Shown here: positions 34,329 through 42,513 of the stretch, piece after piece | Numbering within the stretch: position 1 is the first letter of the stretch | Layout: every line of letters starts with the position of its first letter | Source: Lentisphaerae bacterium RIFOXYA12_64_32 | GTDB lineage: Bacteria > Verrucomicrobiota > Lentisphaeria > Oligosphaerales > YB12-FULL-65-16 | Direction of reading: 5' to 3' | Assembly: GCA_001803235.1 (NCBI GenBank) | Contig: MHBL01000443.1 | Span: forward strand, 1 to 64,000 | Length of the DNA: 64,000 bases | The notes under the pieces: model-generated | Seen by the model: the letters and a program-made list of their open reading frames with translations, nothing else | Databases searched by the model: none | Told to the model about the DNA's origin: nothing | Made by a program: the position numbers and the translations under genes

Positions 34329-35871
34329 TCCCTGGATTCCCATCATCTGGGAGAGCGGCGCGCCTGACAAAGTGAGCCTGCGCGACGCGTTCCTGCGCGG
34401 CCACGAGATCCGCGACCTCGCCGTGCGCCCGCACGAACGCATCGCCCTGATGCGCCTGCTCATCTGCGTGGCCCAGGCCGCACTCGACGGCCCGAAAGAC
34501 CACGCCGAATGGCAAACCTGCCACGAACGACTACCCCAAGTCGCCGCCGACTACCTCGGTCAATGGCGCCATGCCTTCGAACTGTTCGGTGACGGACAGA
34601 GGTTCCTGCAGGTGACGGACGTCAGATCCATCAGCGCAAGGGGTGACGACCAAGGGGGCGATGTAGCCAAGCTTGACCTCGATTTGGCGGCAGGCAATAT
34701 GCCGACCCTGTTCGACAACGCGGCGGGTGGGACCCGAGCGTTCGGGCCGGATCGCATCGCCCTGACCTTGCTCACGTTTCAGAGTTTTTCGCCGGGTGGC
34801 CTGATCGGCAACGTGGCGTGGGCGGGCAACGCCATGGGGCGCAGCAGCAATCACGCCCCTTGCATCGTCAAGTCGATGGTTCACACCTATCGCAAGGGCG
34901 GAGACCTGCAGGAGACTGTGCATGGCAACCTTCTCCACAAGGAACAACTGGCGCGGGCCGGCGTTGTTTGGGGATTGCCCGTGTGGGTGCGTCCCCCCGT
35001 GAGCATCGACGATGCGAGCGCCGTTCAGAATGCCTGTGCAACGTACCTTGGCCGCCTCGTGCCGCTGGCGCGCGCCGTGTGTCTGGAATCCGGCGGGACG
35101 CGCATGGTGATGGGCAATGCCCTGACTTACAGTCCCGACTGGCGCGAACCGGCCGCCACGGTCGTGGTTCGTGACCGCGACGGCGTTCCAGAACGCGTCC
35201 TCGTTAGCGGGTCCCTTGAGAAGAGCATTTGGCGTGAGCTTCACTCCATTGCCACGCTCTCGACGTTCGCCAAGGACGGTCTGGGCGGGCCGTGGACCCT
35301 GGCGAACGGAGACGCGGTGGAGCGGGGATGTGACATCTGGGTTGGGGCGTTGGCGGCGAACAAGTCCAAGCTCCTTGACACTATCGAGTCGGTGTTCCAC
35401 CTCCCGGCTCCGATCTTCGCGGATGTTGGTCAACGGCTCTACCAAAACGGGATTCAGCAAGCCGAACAAGGGGCATCGCGTCTTCGCAGGGCGGTCTCCG
35501 CCTATCACCGCGAGTACAAAGACGACTTGGACCGGTTCGAGTTTCGGAAGCGCGGAAACCTCGTCAAGCAGAAGGCCACCACGCACTATTGGACCGCCGT
35601 GGAGCAGCACGTCTCCGACCTTTTGGTCATCGTCGAGAACCCCGCCCTGCTCGGGCCGGACCTGGCGCATCCGACCTGGGGCACGACCGAGTGGGGGCAG
35701 GGCATCTTTCGTGCCGTGCGCGCCGCCTATGACCTGGCCTGCCCGCACCAGACCCCGCGCCAGATGAAGGCCCACGCGCTGGGTTTGCGCGCACTGTTTG
35801 CGAAGTCCGCAAGTCACGCTGAGGCCGATGCCAACACTGACACCAAGGCCGATACCGATACCGACCAATAA
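34312..35871 (+). CDS. cse1: Cse1/Cas8e, large subunit of Cascade
   Basis: The 519-residue protein begins MNLTTDPWIPIIWESGAPDK, the characteristic Cse1 opening, with SLRDAF and the RIALMRLLICVAQAALDGP helix after it. Cse1 recognises the PAM and recruits Cas3. The segment LFDNAAGG around residue ~135-140 corresponds to the family's PAM-contact loop region. The C-terminus ends with a short Asp/Thr-rich tail (residues ~503-519). The gene overlaps cas3 and is 17 bp from cse2. Confidence 0.93.
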   Translation: MNLTTDPWIPIIWESGAPDKVSLRDAFLRGHEIRDLAVRPHERIALMRLLICVAQAALDGPKDHAEWQTCHERLPQVAADYLGQWRHAFELFGDGQRFLQVTDVRSISARGDDQGGDVAKLDLDLAAGNMPTLFDNAAGGTRAFGPDRIALTLLTFQSFSPGGLIGNVAWAGNAMGRSSNHAPCIVKSMVHTYRKGGDLQETVHGNLLHKEQLARAGVVWGLPVWVRPPVSIDDASAVQNACATYLGRLVPLARAVCLESGGTRMVMGNALTYSPDWREPAATVVVRDRDGVPERVLVSGSLEKSIWRELHSIATLSTFAKDGLGGPWTLANGDAVERGCDIWVGALAANKSKLLDTIESVFHLPAPIFADVGQRLYQNGIQQAEQGASRLRRAVSAYHREYKDDLDRFEFRKRGNLVKQKATTHYWTAVEQHVSDLLVIVENPALLGPDLAHPTWGTTEWGQGIFRAVRAAYDLACPHQTPRQMKAHALGLRALFAKSASHAEADANTDTKADTDTDQ

Positions 35872-35888
35872 ACTTGGAGGGATAAACC

Positions 35889-36461
35889 ATGTCTCAAGCC
35901 CGCCCGCCCCTTGAGAATGCCACGCGCTTCATCGCCTTCCTGCAGCAGCGCTATAGGGGCGACCGTGGCGCGCTGGCCAACCTGCGCGCCGCGCTGAGCG
36001 AGACGCGCCGGTATCGCGCCTGGCCGTTGCTCGGCGGCTTCCACGGCGCCATCGGCAATCCCGCCTTCGAAACCGTGGCGGCGCTGTGGGCCGCCGACGC
36101 GGACAGCCACGCCTCGGACTCGGCGGATCTGGGCGACGCGTTGAGAAAGCTCAGCGGCGAGCACAACTCCTTTGACGGTCGCTTTCGCCGGTTGCTGACC
36201 TGCGACCGCGACGAGATCGCTGAACGTGTCGCGCCCGTGGTGCGTGCCGCACAGGCCAAGGGTGTGCCGGTCAACTACGCGCGGCTGCTCTCGGACCTGC
36301 TCTGCTGGAGCGACGACGCGAAGCTGCGCTGGGCCAAGTCGTTCTGGGGCGCGCCGGAGGACGAAGCGGCGCTTGCCGCCGGCCTGCTCGACAGCGACGG
36401 CGCGGCGCCGACGTGCGAGTCCGCGCCTCAGGGCGCGGTCGCCGCGGAGGTCGCATCATGA
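35889..36461 (+). CDS. cse2: Cse2, small subunit of Cascade
   Basis: The 190-residue, mostly helical protein has the Cse2 core: RRYRAWPLLGGFHGAIGNPA, then KLSGEHNSFDGRFRRLLTCD and NYARLLSDLLCWSDDAKLRW. Cse2 forms a dimer along the Cascade backbone and stabilises the R-loop. The ATG follows GGAGGG at 35877-35882. The stop overlaps the cas6e start (ATGA), indicating translational coupling. Confidence 0.9.
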   Translation: MSQARPPLENATRFIAFLQQRYRGDRGALANLRAALSETRRYRAWPLLGGFHGAIGNPAFETVAALWAADADSHASDSADLGDALRKLSGEHNSFDGRFRRLLTCDRDEIAERVAPVVRAAQAKGVPVNYARLLSDLLCWSDDAKLRWAKSFWGAPEDEAALAAGLLDSDGAAPTCESAPQGAVAAEVAS

Positions 36462-37087
36462 GCTACCTCACCCAAGCCCTCATCGACTTCGAGACCGCGG
36501 CGCGGCTGAAGCTCCACGACGGCTACGCTTGGCACCAACTCGTCTGGAGCGCCTTTCCCCAGCGCGACGGCGCGCCCCGCGACTTCCTCACGCGTCTCGA
36601 CCGGCGTGAGCGAGACCGCGACTTCCGCTTGCTTATCCTCTCTCCACGCCCGCCCCAGTGTCCCGACGCGTGGCCGACGGACCGGCCCGACGCCTGGCAG
36701 ACACGCGAGATCGTCCCGGCGTTCTTCGCGCATCGCCGGTACCGGTTCCAACTCCGCGCCAATCCGACCAGACGCGACAGCGCTACCCGCAAGCGCCTAC
36801 CCCTGCGCACGGACGACGAACTGCGCGCATGGCTCGACCGCAAGGCCGCCTCCGGCGGCTTCGCGGTCGATGCGGAGACGCTGCGGATCATGCAGGAGGG
36901 GCGCGAGTGGTTTCGTATCGAGAAACGCGGCACGTCCGGGTTCCACCACGCGGTCGAGTTCGACGGCATGCTGACAGTGACCGATCGTGCGGAATTCGCG
37001 GTGGCCCTGGCCCGCGGTATAGGTTCGGCCAAGGCGTTCGGGTTCGGTCTGCTCGCTCTTGCGCCGGTAGCGGACGAAACGCAGTGA
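36458..37087 (+). CDS. cas6e: Cas6e, crRNA-processing endoribonuclease
   Basis: The 209-residue protein begins MSYLTQALIDFETAARLKLH and ends with RGIGSAKAFGFGLLALAP, the glycine-rich loop of Cas6e. The candidate catalytic His is in YAWHQLVW near residue 27. Cas6e cuts pre-crRNA 3' of the repeat stem, here CCCCACGCGCGTGGGG. Its place directly after cse2 differs from the canonical cas7-cas5-cas6e order. The start overlaps the cse2 stop by 4 bp. Confidence 0.9.
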   Translation: MSYLTQALIDFETAARLKLHDGYAWHQLVWSAFPQRDGAPRDFLTRLDRRERDRDFRLLILSPRPPQCPDAWPTDRPDAWQTREIVPAFFAHRRYRFQLRANPTRRDSATRKRLPLRTDDELRAWLDRKAASGGFAVDAETLRIMQEGREWFRIEKRGTSGFHHAVEFDGMLTVTDRAEFAVALARGIGSAKAFGFGLLALAPVADETQ

Positions 37088-37146
37088 AACGTCCGGCACC
37101 CGGACGCGCAACAAGTTTCACCGTCACATCGCTCGGAGTCGCGTGT

Positions 37147-38055
37147 ATGGATATCGCCAACGAACGGAAACTCGCAGCCCGAGCCAAGGCGCTCGGCGAG
37201 AGTGCCAACGCGGATACCTTCCCCGAACTGGCTGAGATGACCCGGTCCGCGTCGCCGCTGGTCCGGCGGCTGGCGGCCTCCGCGCTGGGCAAACTCGCGG
37301 GGATCGTGGACTCCGCAGCGTCAGTCGACTTGCTGCGTCCACTGTTGGGAGATGAACACCCACAGGTACGCCAGTACGCGGCCAAGGCGCTCGGGGCGTT
37401 CGGCGTGGCGGCGGAGAACGCGCTGCCCGACCTGCGCGACATGTACCGGAACCCGACCGAGAAAGACTACGTGAAGCGCAGCGTGGTGACGGCCGGCAAA
37501 ACGATCCGCGAAGCGTTGCGCATCGCCGAGCAGCAGGCGGTCCACGTCTGCCGCAAGTGTGGCCAATCGGTGGCCCCGGACGAATACGCGCGGTCGCAGA
37601 AGGCCTTCCAGCGCACCTACTGCGACGTGTGCTTCGACACGGTGTTCCTCGATCGCCGCAACTGGGAGACGCAGGTCGAACTGAACAAAACGGTGCAGGC
37701 AGCGAACGGCACCGTAGTGCAGTCCGAGGGCGAACGCATCATTGCCGAGGAACTGGCGGCGTTGGGGCTGATGTTCCGCTACGACAATCGGTTCCGCATC
37801 ATCAAGGGTTACGCCATCCGCCCCGACTTCTACCTGCCCGAGTTCGACCTGTACATTGAGTATTGGGGTATGGAAGAGAACCTCGACTACCGGATCGGCA
37901 TGCTCGAGAAGAAGAAGAAGCTTTACCAGCAGGCGGGCAAGCGCCTGGTGTCGCTGCATGCCGACGAGAAGCCGCGCCTGCGCGAAGCCTTGCGCGAGAA
38001 GCTCGCGCGGTACATGCACGTGCCGACCGGTGCGGGGCAGGGGACTGGGCCGTAG
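37147..38055 (+). CDS. HEAT-repeat/zinc-ribbon/PD-(D/E)XK nuclease protein inside the cas operon
   Basis: This 302-residue protein is not a known Cas family. Residues ~20-125 are HEAT-like helical repeats (LVRRLAASALGKLAG, then QVRQYAAKALGAFGVAAENA). A zinc ribbon follows with C135-x2-C138 and C159-x2-C162. Residues ~190-295 look like a PD-(D/E)XK nuclease: SEGERIIAEELAALGL (E194), RPDFYLPEFDLYIEYWG (D227 and E238) and a lysine-rich helix, as in nuclease domains attached to SF1 helicases. It lies between cas6e and cas7e with gaps of 59 and 66 bp, whereas several other junctions in the operon overlap. An alternative GTG start at 37084 overlaps the cas6e stop. A role in interference or spacer capture is inference. 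Confidence 0.8.
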   Translation: MDIANERKLAARAKALGESANADTFPELAEMTRSASPLVRRLAASALGKLAGIVDSAASVDLLRPLLGDEHPQVRQYAAKALGAFGVAAENALPDLRDMYRNPTEKDYVKRSVVTAGKTIREALRIAEQQAVHVCRKCGQSVAPDEYARSQKAFQRTYCDVCFDTVFLDRRNWETQVELNKTVQAANGTVVQSEGERIIAEELAALGLMFRYDNRFRIIKGYAIRPDFYLPEFDLYIEYWGMEENLDYRIGMLEKKKKLYQQAGKRLVSLHADEKPRLREALREKLARYMHVPTGAGQGTGP

Positions 38056-38121
38056 GATGAGTTCACTCCACAATCGTTTCGTCTCGCCATAGATAGAGGA
38101 CCAACGCAGAAAGGACGTCCC

Positions 38122-39264
38122 ATGAAACTGATCGAACTCCACATCCTCCAATCGTTCCCCGTGTCGTGTCTGAACCGCGACGACGTCGGTGCGCCAAAGA
38201 CCGCCATCTTCGGCGGCTGCACCCGGGCGCGCATTTCGAGCCAGTGCCTCAAGCGCGCCGTGCGCGAGATGGCGCACGACCTGGCCCCCGCGCATTTCGC
38301 GGCCAACCGCAGCCGCTTGATCATCCGGCCGCTGGCCGACGCGATGAAGAATCGGGGCGTGGAGGAAGGCAGGGCGCTGGAGGCGGCCAAGGCGATCGGT
38401 GAGTACCTGGCCACGTACGATGCAGAGAAGGAAAAGGACGGTGCGCTCCAAGTCAAGACGCTGATGTTCCTGTCACCCGCGGAGATCGAGGAGATAGCGG
38501 CCAAGGTGGCTGCCGGGCTCGCTTCCGCGCCGCCGGACGCGCCGCCGGCTGCCGAAGAGGGCAAGGGACGGAAGGGAAAGAAGAAAGATGGCGGAACTGC
38601 CTTGGCCGACATGGTCAAGAAGGCATGCAAGGAGGCGACGAAAGCCGTCCAACTCAAGGACGCTGCCGACGTCGCCATCTTTGGCCGCATGGTCGCCAGC
38701 GACCACACACTCACGGTCGAGGGGGCCGGCATGTTCAGTCACGCCCTCTCGACGCACAAGGCGGAGAATGACGTGGACTTCTTCTCCGCGGTCGATGACC
38801 TCAAGCCGAAGGACGCCGATGATGCCGGCGCCGGCATGACCGGCACGCTCGAGTTCACCTCCGCCTGCTACTACCGCTACGCGGCGCTGAACCTGGATCT
38901 GCTCGCGGACAAGGACCACCTGGCCGCGCTCTCGCCTGACGAGCGCAAGGCCGTTGTCAACGCGTTTGTCCGCGCCACGCTGCTCGCAGTGCCCGGCGCG
39001 CGCCGGAACTCGATGAACGCCAACACCCTGCCCGTCTACGTGCTGGGCATCGTTAAGAACCACGGGCAGCCGATCCAGTTGGTCAATGCCTTCGAGAAAC
39101 CCGTGTGGTCGAAGGACGGGCTTGCGGTCAAGGCCACGGAGGCCATGAAAGCCCATCACGTGGCAATGAAGAAGACCTGGGATGTCGCGACGGCCGAGGA
39201 GATCGCCATTCCCGATGTGAGTCTGAACGAGTTCTGCACGAGGATCGTTGCCCATGTCGACTGA
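38122..39264 (+). CDS. cas7e: Cas7e (Cse4/CasC), Cascade backbone subunit
   Basis: The 380-residue RAMP protein begins MKLIELHILQSFPVSCLNRD and has CTRARISSQCLKRAVREM, HTLTVEGAGMFSHALSTHK and FVRATLLAVPGARRNSMNAN, all Cas7e signatures. Six copies wrap the crRNA in known type I-E complexes. A ~25-residue insert rich in Ala, Lys and Gly lies around residue 140-160. AAAGGACG precedes the ATG. Its end overlaps cas5e by 11 bp. Confidence 0.93.
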   Translation: MKLIELHILQSFPVSCLNRDDVGAPKTAIFGGCTRARISSQCLKRAVREMAHDLAPAHFAANRSRLIIRPLADAMKNRGVEEGRALEAAKAIGEYLATYDAEKEKDGALQVKTLMFLSPAEIEEIAAKVAAGLASAPPDAPPAAEEGKGRKGKKKDGGTALADMVKKACKEATKAVQLKDAADVAIFGRMVASDHTLTVEGAGMFSHALSTHKAENDVDFFSAVDDLKPKDADDAGAGMTGTLEFTSACYYRYAALNLDLLADKDHLAALSPDERKAVVNAFVRATLLAVPGARRNSMNANTLPVYVLGIVKNHGQPIQLVNAFEKPVWSKDGLAVKATEAMKAHHVAMKKTWDVATAEEIAIPDVSLNEFCTRIVAHVD

Positions 39265-39958
39265 ACACGTCTACCTCGCACTGATGCTTGACGCGCCGCT
39301 GATGAGCTTCGGGCATTCGAGCCGGTTCCAGCGCCGCACCACCGCGCTGCATCCGACGCGCAGCGGTATTCTCGGCATGATCTGTGCCGCGCTCGGCGCC
39401 GCCAAAGGCTCAAGCGTCGAGAGCGAGTGGTTGGCGCGCCTCGACGGCGCGCGCCTGACCGTCCTGGCCATTCCGCGCCGGCCGGACGGGGCCCGTGAAC
39501 CGCTGCCGATCCGGCGGCTTGATGACTATCACACCGTCGAGGGCACGCGCAATGCGGAGAACAAGATCAAGAAGGACGCGGTGCTCAGTCACCGCCAATA
39601 CCTCCTCGATGCGCGGTTCGGCGCGATCATGGAAGGGCCGCGCGCCGTACTCGAACCGGTTGCCGACGCACTGCGGAATCCGCACTGGGGCATTTGGTTC
39701 GGACGCAAGTGCTGCATCCCCGCCGCACCGGTGTTTCGCAAGCTGGCGGCGACCTTCGACGAGGCCATGGCAACCCTCGACTTGGCCAGCCGCGACCTGG
39801 CGGAGTTTGCCGTCGTGACCGAGGCGCCGAGCTTTGACGAAGGCACGGATACGCTCATGGACGCGCCCGTCTCGTTCGCGACCCGCGAATTCAAACCGCG
39901 CCGGATCTGCCAGACGCCGCCCGTCGTGCCGCCCGGTGAACGGCGCGTCACGGCGTAG
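39254..39958 (+). CDS. cas5e: Cas5e (CasD), crRNA 5'-handle-binding subunit
   Basis: The 234-residue RAMP protein starts in MSTEHVYLALMLDAPLMSFG and shows FQRRTTALHPTRSGILGMIC, IKKDAVLSHRQYLLDARFGA and a ...EFKPRRI ending, typical of Cas5e. It caps the crRNA 5' handle next to Cse1. The start lies within the end of cas7e, so the two are coupled. A 43-bp gap leads to cas1. Confidence 0.92.
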   Translation: MSTEHVYLALMLDAPLMSFGHSSRFQRRTTALHPTRSGILGMICAALGAAKGSSVESEWLARLDGARLTVLAIPRRPDGAREPLPIRRLDDYHTVEGTRNAENKIKKDAVLSHRQYLLDARFGAIMEGPRAVLEPVADALRNPHWGIWFGRKCCIPAAPVFRKLAATFDEAMATLDLASRDLAEFAVVTEAPSFDEGTDTLMDAPVSFATREFKPRRICQTPPVVPPGERRVTA

Positions 39959-40001
39959 CGTCTGCGCGGTCCCGGACTGGAGACAAGGAGGCGTTGAAGT
40001 T

Positions 40002-40835
40002 ATGCCCGTCTTCGAGAAACCGCCATTGGAGACGTTGACACCGGTTTCCGAGCGCTGGACACCGTTGTACCTCGAGCACGGCCGGCTCGAGGTCGACGAT
40101 TCAAGCGTGAAATGGATCGGCGCCGACCGCACCGTGCTGCGTATCCCCGTGGCAACCGTCAGCGCGCTCATGCTCGGCCCGGGCACGACGGTGACGCATG
40201 CCGCCATCCGTGCCTGCGCCGTGTCGAACACGCCCGTCTGCTGGATCGGCGAGGAAGGCATGCATTTCTACGCCTTTGGCGCCACGCCGACACACGACAA
40301 CGAGCGCGCCCGCCGTCACGCCGAGGCGTACGCGAACCCCAAACGTCGTGCGGAGATCGCACGGCGCATGTTCGGAAAGCGTTTTCCCGATTGCGACGTG
40401 AGCCAGACGCACATCGAGGACCTGCGGCTCCTCGAAGGGAGGCGTGTTCGAATTCTTTACCAGCGCCTGGGTGCGGAGTACGGCGTGACCTGGATGGGCC
40501 GTAACTACAACCCCAACAACTGGGACGTGGCCGACGAGATCAACCGTGCGGTTTCCGCGGCCAACGCCGCCCTCTACTCGCTTTGCACCGCCGTGGTCTG
40601 CGCACTGGGATATCTGCCGGAACTTGGCTTCATCCACGCGGCCGCGGCACGCTCCTTTGTGCTCGACGTGGCCGATATGTACAAACCCGAGACCAGCTTG
40701 CCGGCCGCGTTCCATGCCGTGAGCCTGAACCCGAAGAACGCCGGCGCCGACACGATGCGGTTGCTGAAACTGCGCATCGAGGAGACGAAACTCCTGCAGC
40801 GGATGCCTCGCGACATCGAGGAGTTGTTCGCATGA
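40002..40835 (+). CDS. cas1: Cas1, spacer-integration nuclease (type I-E)
   Basis: The 277-residue Cas1e has the expected catalytic residues: E145 in LRLLEGRRVRILYQ, H212 in LGFIHAAAARSFVLDVADMY and an Asp at 222 or 225. The start at 40002 is set by AAGGAGGCG upstream. Cas1 with Cas2 integrates prespacers at the leader-proximal repeat. The stop overlaps the cas2 start (ATGA). Confidence 0.96.
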   Translation: MPVFEKPPLETLTPVSERWTPLYLEHGRLEVDDSSVKWIGADRTVLRIPVATVSALMLGPGTTVTHAAIRACAVSNTPVCWIGEEGMHFYAFGATPTHDNERARRHAEAYANPKRRAEIARRMFGKRFPDCDVSQTHIEDLRLLEGRRVRILYQRLGAEYGVTWMGRNYNPNNWDVADEINRAVSAANAALYSLCTAVVCALGYLPELGFIHAAAARSFVLDVADMYKPETSLPAAFHAVSLNPKNAGADTMRLLKLRIEETKLLQRMPRDIEELFA

Positions 40836-41179
40836 CCGTGCTCGTCGCCAATGATACGCCGCCCGCCATCCGCGGCCTGCTCAAACGCTGGTTCGTCGAA
40901 CCCAAACCGAATGTCTTCGTTGGGACCGTGAACCGGCGCACCCGCGACAAGACCCTCGAGTACATTCGCCGTAACGCACCGGATATGGGCTTGCTCATGA
41001 TCGCCACCAGCAAGAACTGCCAGGGCTTTGAAATGCAGAGCTGGGGCGAAACCGACCGGCGCATCGTTGAGTTCGAGGGCCTGCAGTTGATCGCCGAAAC
41101 CTGGGACGGGAGTGCGGAAGATCCCGCCGGGCAGGCCGATGGTGCGGATGCTGCCGACGAGGAGGATCCGCCATTCTGA
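40832..41179 (+). CDS. cas2: Cas2 (type I-E)
   Basis: The 115-residue protein begins MTVLVANDTPPAIRGLLKRW and has VFVGTVNRRTRDKTLEYI, the Cas2e (CasCD-like, TIGR01873-type) pattern. Its C-terminal ~20 residues are acidic (ADGADAADEED), which is longer than the minimal fold. It bridges two Cas1 dimers during integration. It ends 10 bp before the exonuclease gene and is not fused to it. Confidence 0.93.
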   Translation: MTVLVANDTPPAIRGLLKRWFVEPKPNVFVGTVNRRTRDKTLEYIRRNAPDMGLLMIATSKNCQGFEMQSWGETDRRIVEFEGLQLIAETWDGSAEDPAGQADGADAADEEDPPF

Positions 41180-41189
41180 GGACATTGCC

Positions 41190-41999
41190 GTGCTGACGCG
41201 TTCGTTCTGTCATTTCCGTGGCGTGAAGCGTGACGGTGAACGGCACCTGTGGCGCCATGGCATCCTTGGGTGGGACGACGTGGAGCGTGGCGTCCCGTCA
41301 GGCATCCTCTCACCCGCCAAGACCGCGAGCCTGCGGGAGCAGGTTGCGGTGACACGCCAGGCCCTGCTCGCGCGGGACGCCGGGCACTTCCTGACTCGCC
41401 TGCCCGTGGCCGAACGACCACGAGTCCTCGGCGACTTCGCGGCGGAGACCGGATATCTGGACATCGAGACCGATGGGCTGTACGAGGGCGCGCGAGTGAC
41501 CACCGTGGCTCTGTTTTCCCAAGACGGCGTGCGCGTCTTCGTGCGCGGGCAAAACCTCGACCGGCTGCCGGCCGCCATCGAGGGACTGCGGCTGCTGGTC
41601 ACGTACAACGGGAAGCGCTTCGATATGCCCATCCTGCAACGCGAGTTCGGCCAGGAGTTCGGCGTCCCACACCTGGACCTCTGCCCCGTCCTGCACGCCT
41701 GGGGCCACTACGGCGGACTGAAGGCCATCGAACGCCGGCTGGGTATTGCCGGCCGCACTACGGGGGGCCTCGACGGCAACGACGCCGTCCTGCTGTGGCA
41801 GCATTACGTGGAGCAGGGCGATGCTGAAGCATTGCGCCTGCTCCTGCGGTACAACGCATCCGATGTCCTGACGCTCGAACCGCTGGCCTGGAAGGCCTGG
41901 AGATGGGCCATGGACGGCTACCCCTTGCAGCTGCCCGTACCGCCGTCCCGGCTTTGCCCAAACCACCTCCAGACTCCTTGGGGAAGTCTGGCTCTTTGA
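41190..41999 (+). CDS. YprB/RNase_H_2-type DEDD exonuclease next to cas2
   Basis: The protein (269 residues from a GTG at 41190 preceded by GAGG) begins VLTRSFCHFRGVKRDGE with a helix-hairpin-helix-like region (HLWRHGILGWDDV). A ribonuclease-H-like exonuclease domain follows, with D91 and E93 in YLDIETDGL, D145 in YNGKRFDMPIL, and D225 in YNASDVLTLEPL, completing a DEDD set with the Y-x3-D arrangement. Such proteins exist outside CRISPR loci, but here the gene sits 10 bp after cas2 and 57 bp before the array. DnaQ-like DEDDh exonucleases trim prespacers in other type I-E systems, sometimes fused to Cas2. A matching role here is inferred. Confidence 0.8.
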   Translation: MLTRSFCHFRGVKRDGERHLWRHGILGWDDVERGVPSGILSPAKTASLREQVAVTRQALLARDAGHFLTRLPVAERPRVLGDFAAETGYLDIETDGLYEGARVTTVALFSQDGVRVFVRGQNLDRLPAAIEGLRLLVTYNGKRFDMPILQREFGQEFGVPHLDLCPVLHAWGHYGGLKAIERRLGIAGRTTGGLDGNDAVLLWQHYVEQGDAEALRLLLRYNASDVLTLEPLAWKAWRWAMDGYPLQLPVPPSRLCPNHLQTPWGSLAL

Positions 42000-42023
42000 C
42001 AACCGTATACCCCTGCATATAGT
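41996..42023 (+). promoter_or_regulatory. CRISPR leader promoter
   Basis: A perfect TTGACA (41996-42001) overlaps the stop codon of the exonuclease gene and is followed, after 16 bp, by TATAGT (42018-42023). Transcription would start near 42030, about 27 bp before the first repeat, and run into the array. The elements and spacing are identical to those of the abiE promoter at 1929-1956. Confidence 0.75.
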
Positions 42024-42056
42024 GGGTGCAGTCGCCCCCGGCCACTGCCGGTTGTT

Positions 42057-42511
42057 CTCTTCCCCACGCGCGTGGGGATGGTCCGGCATTCCCGGCGCGC
42101 CGGCGGGAGAGCATGTACTCTTCCCCACGCGCGTGGGGATGGTCCTGTGGTGGAGCACCTCTCGCCGGGTGACCGCTACTCTTCCCCACGCGCGTGGGGA
42201 TGGTCCTCATCCACGCGAGCAGCGACTGGTTGCGGCGGTCTCTTCCCCACGCGCGTGGGGATGGTCCCGACACGCCGTTGCCACCGAGCCGCACGGCCCA
42301 CTCTTCCCCACGCGCGTGGGGATGGTCCCTACTGCGTCTGCAAGCGCGACAAGACCGGCAGCTCTTCCCCACGCGCGTGGGGATGGTCCGTACCCGAGCA
42401 GCGCGAAGTTATCGGCCGGGACCTCTTCCCCACGCGCGTGGGGATGGTCCAAACATGCACGCCCGGACGCCTGCGCCCACGCCCTCTTCCCCACGCGCGT
42501 GGGGATGGTCT
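42057..42511 (+). CRISPR. Type I-E CRISPR array, 8 repeats and 7 spacers
   Basis: The 28-bp repeat is CTCTTCCCCACGCGCGTGGG followed by GATGGTCC; it contains the perfect palindrome CCCCACGCGCGTGGGG. Repeats start at 42057, 42118, 42179, 42240, 42301, 42362, 42423 and 42484, a constant 61-bp period, so every spacer is 33 bp. All repeats are identical except the last, whose final base is T instead of C. That marks the distal end and agrees with a leader on the cas2 side. The 5' handle expected after Cas6e cleavage would be GATGGTCC. No spacer obviously matches another part of this window. Confidence 0.98.
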
Positions 42512-42513
42512 CA

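Noticed and set aside
32835-34463. A 542-codon minus-strand frame opposite cas3
   Set aside because: No family features, and it crosses the cas3-cse1 junction.
37147-38055. Calling the embedded nuclease Cas4
   Set aside because: The cysteine layout is a zinc ribbon placed before the nuclease domain, not the Cas4 iron-sulfur pattern, and the HEAT repeats are foreign to Cas4.
40832-41999. A Cas2-exonuclease fusion
   Set aside because: cas2 has its own stop at 41177-41179 and the exonuclease frame has a separate GTG start; they are adjacent but not fused.
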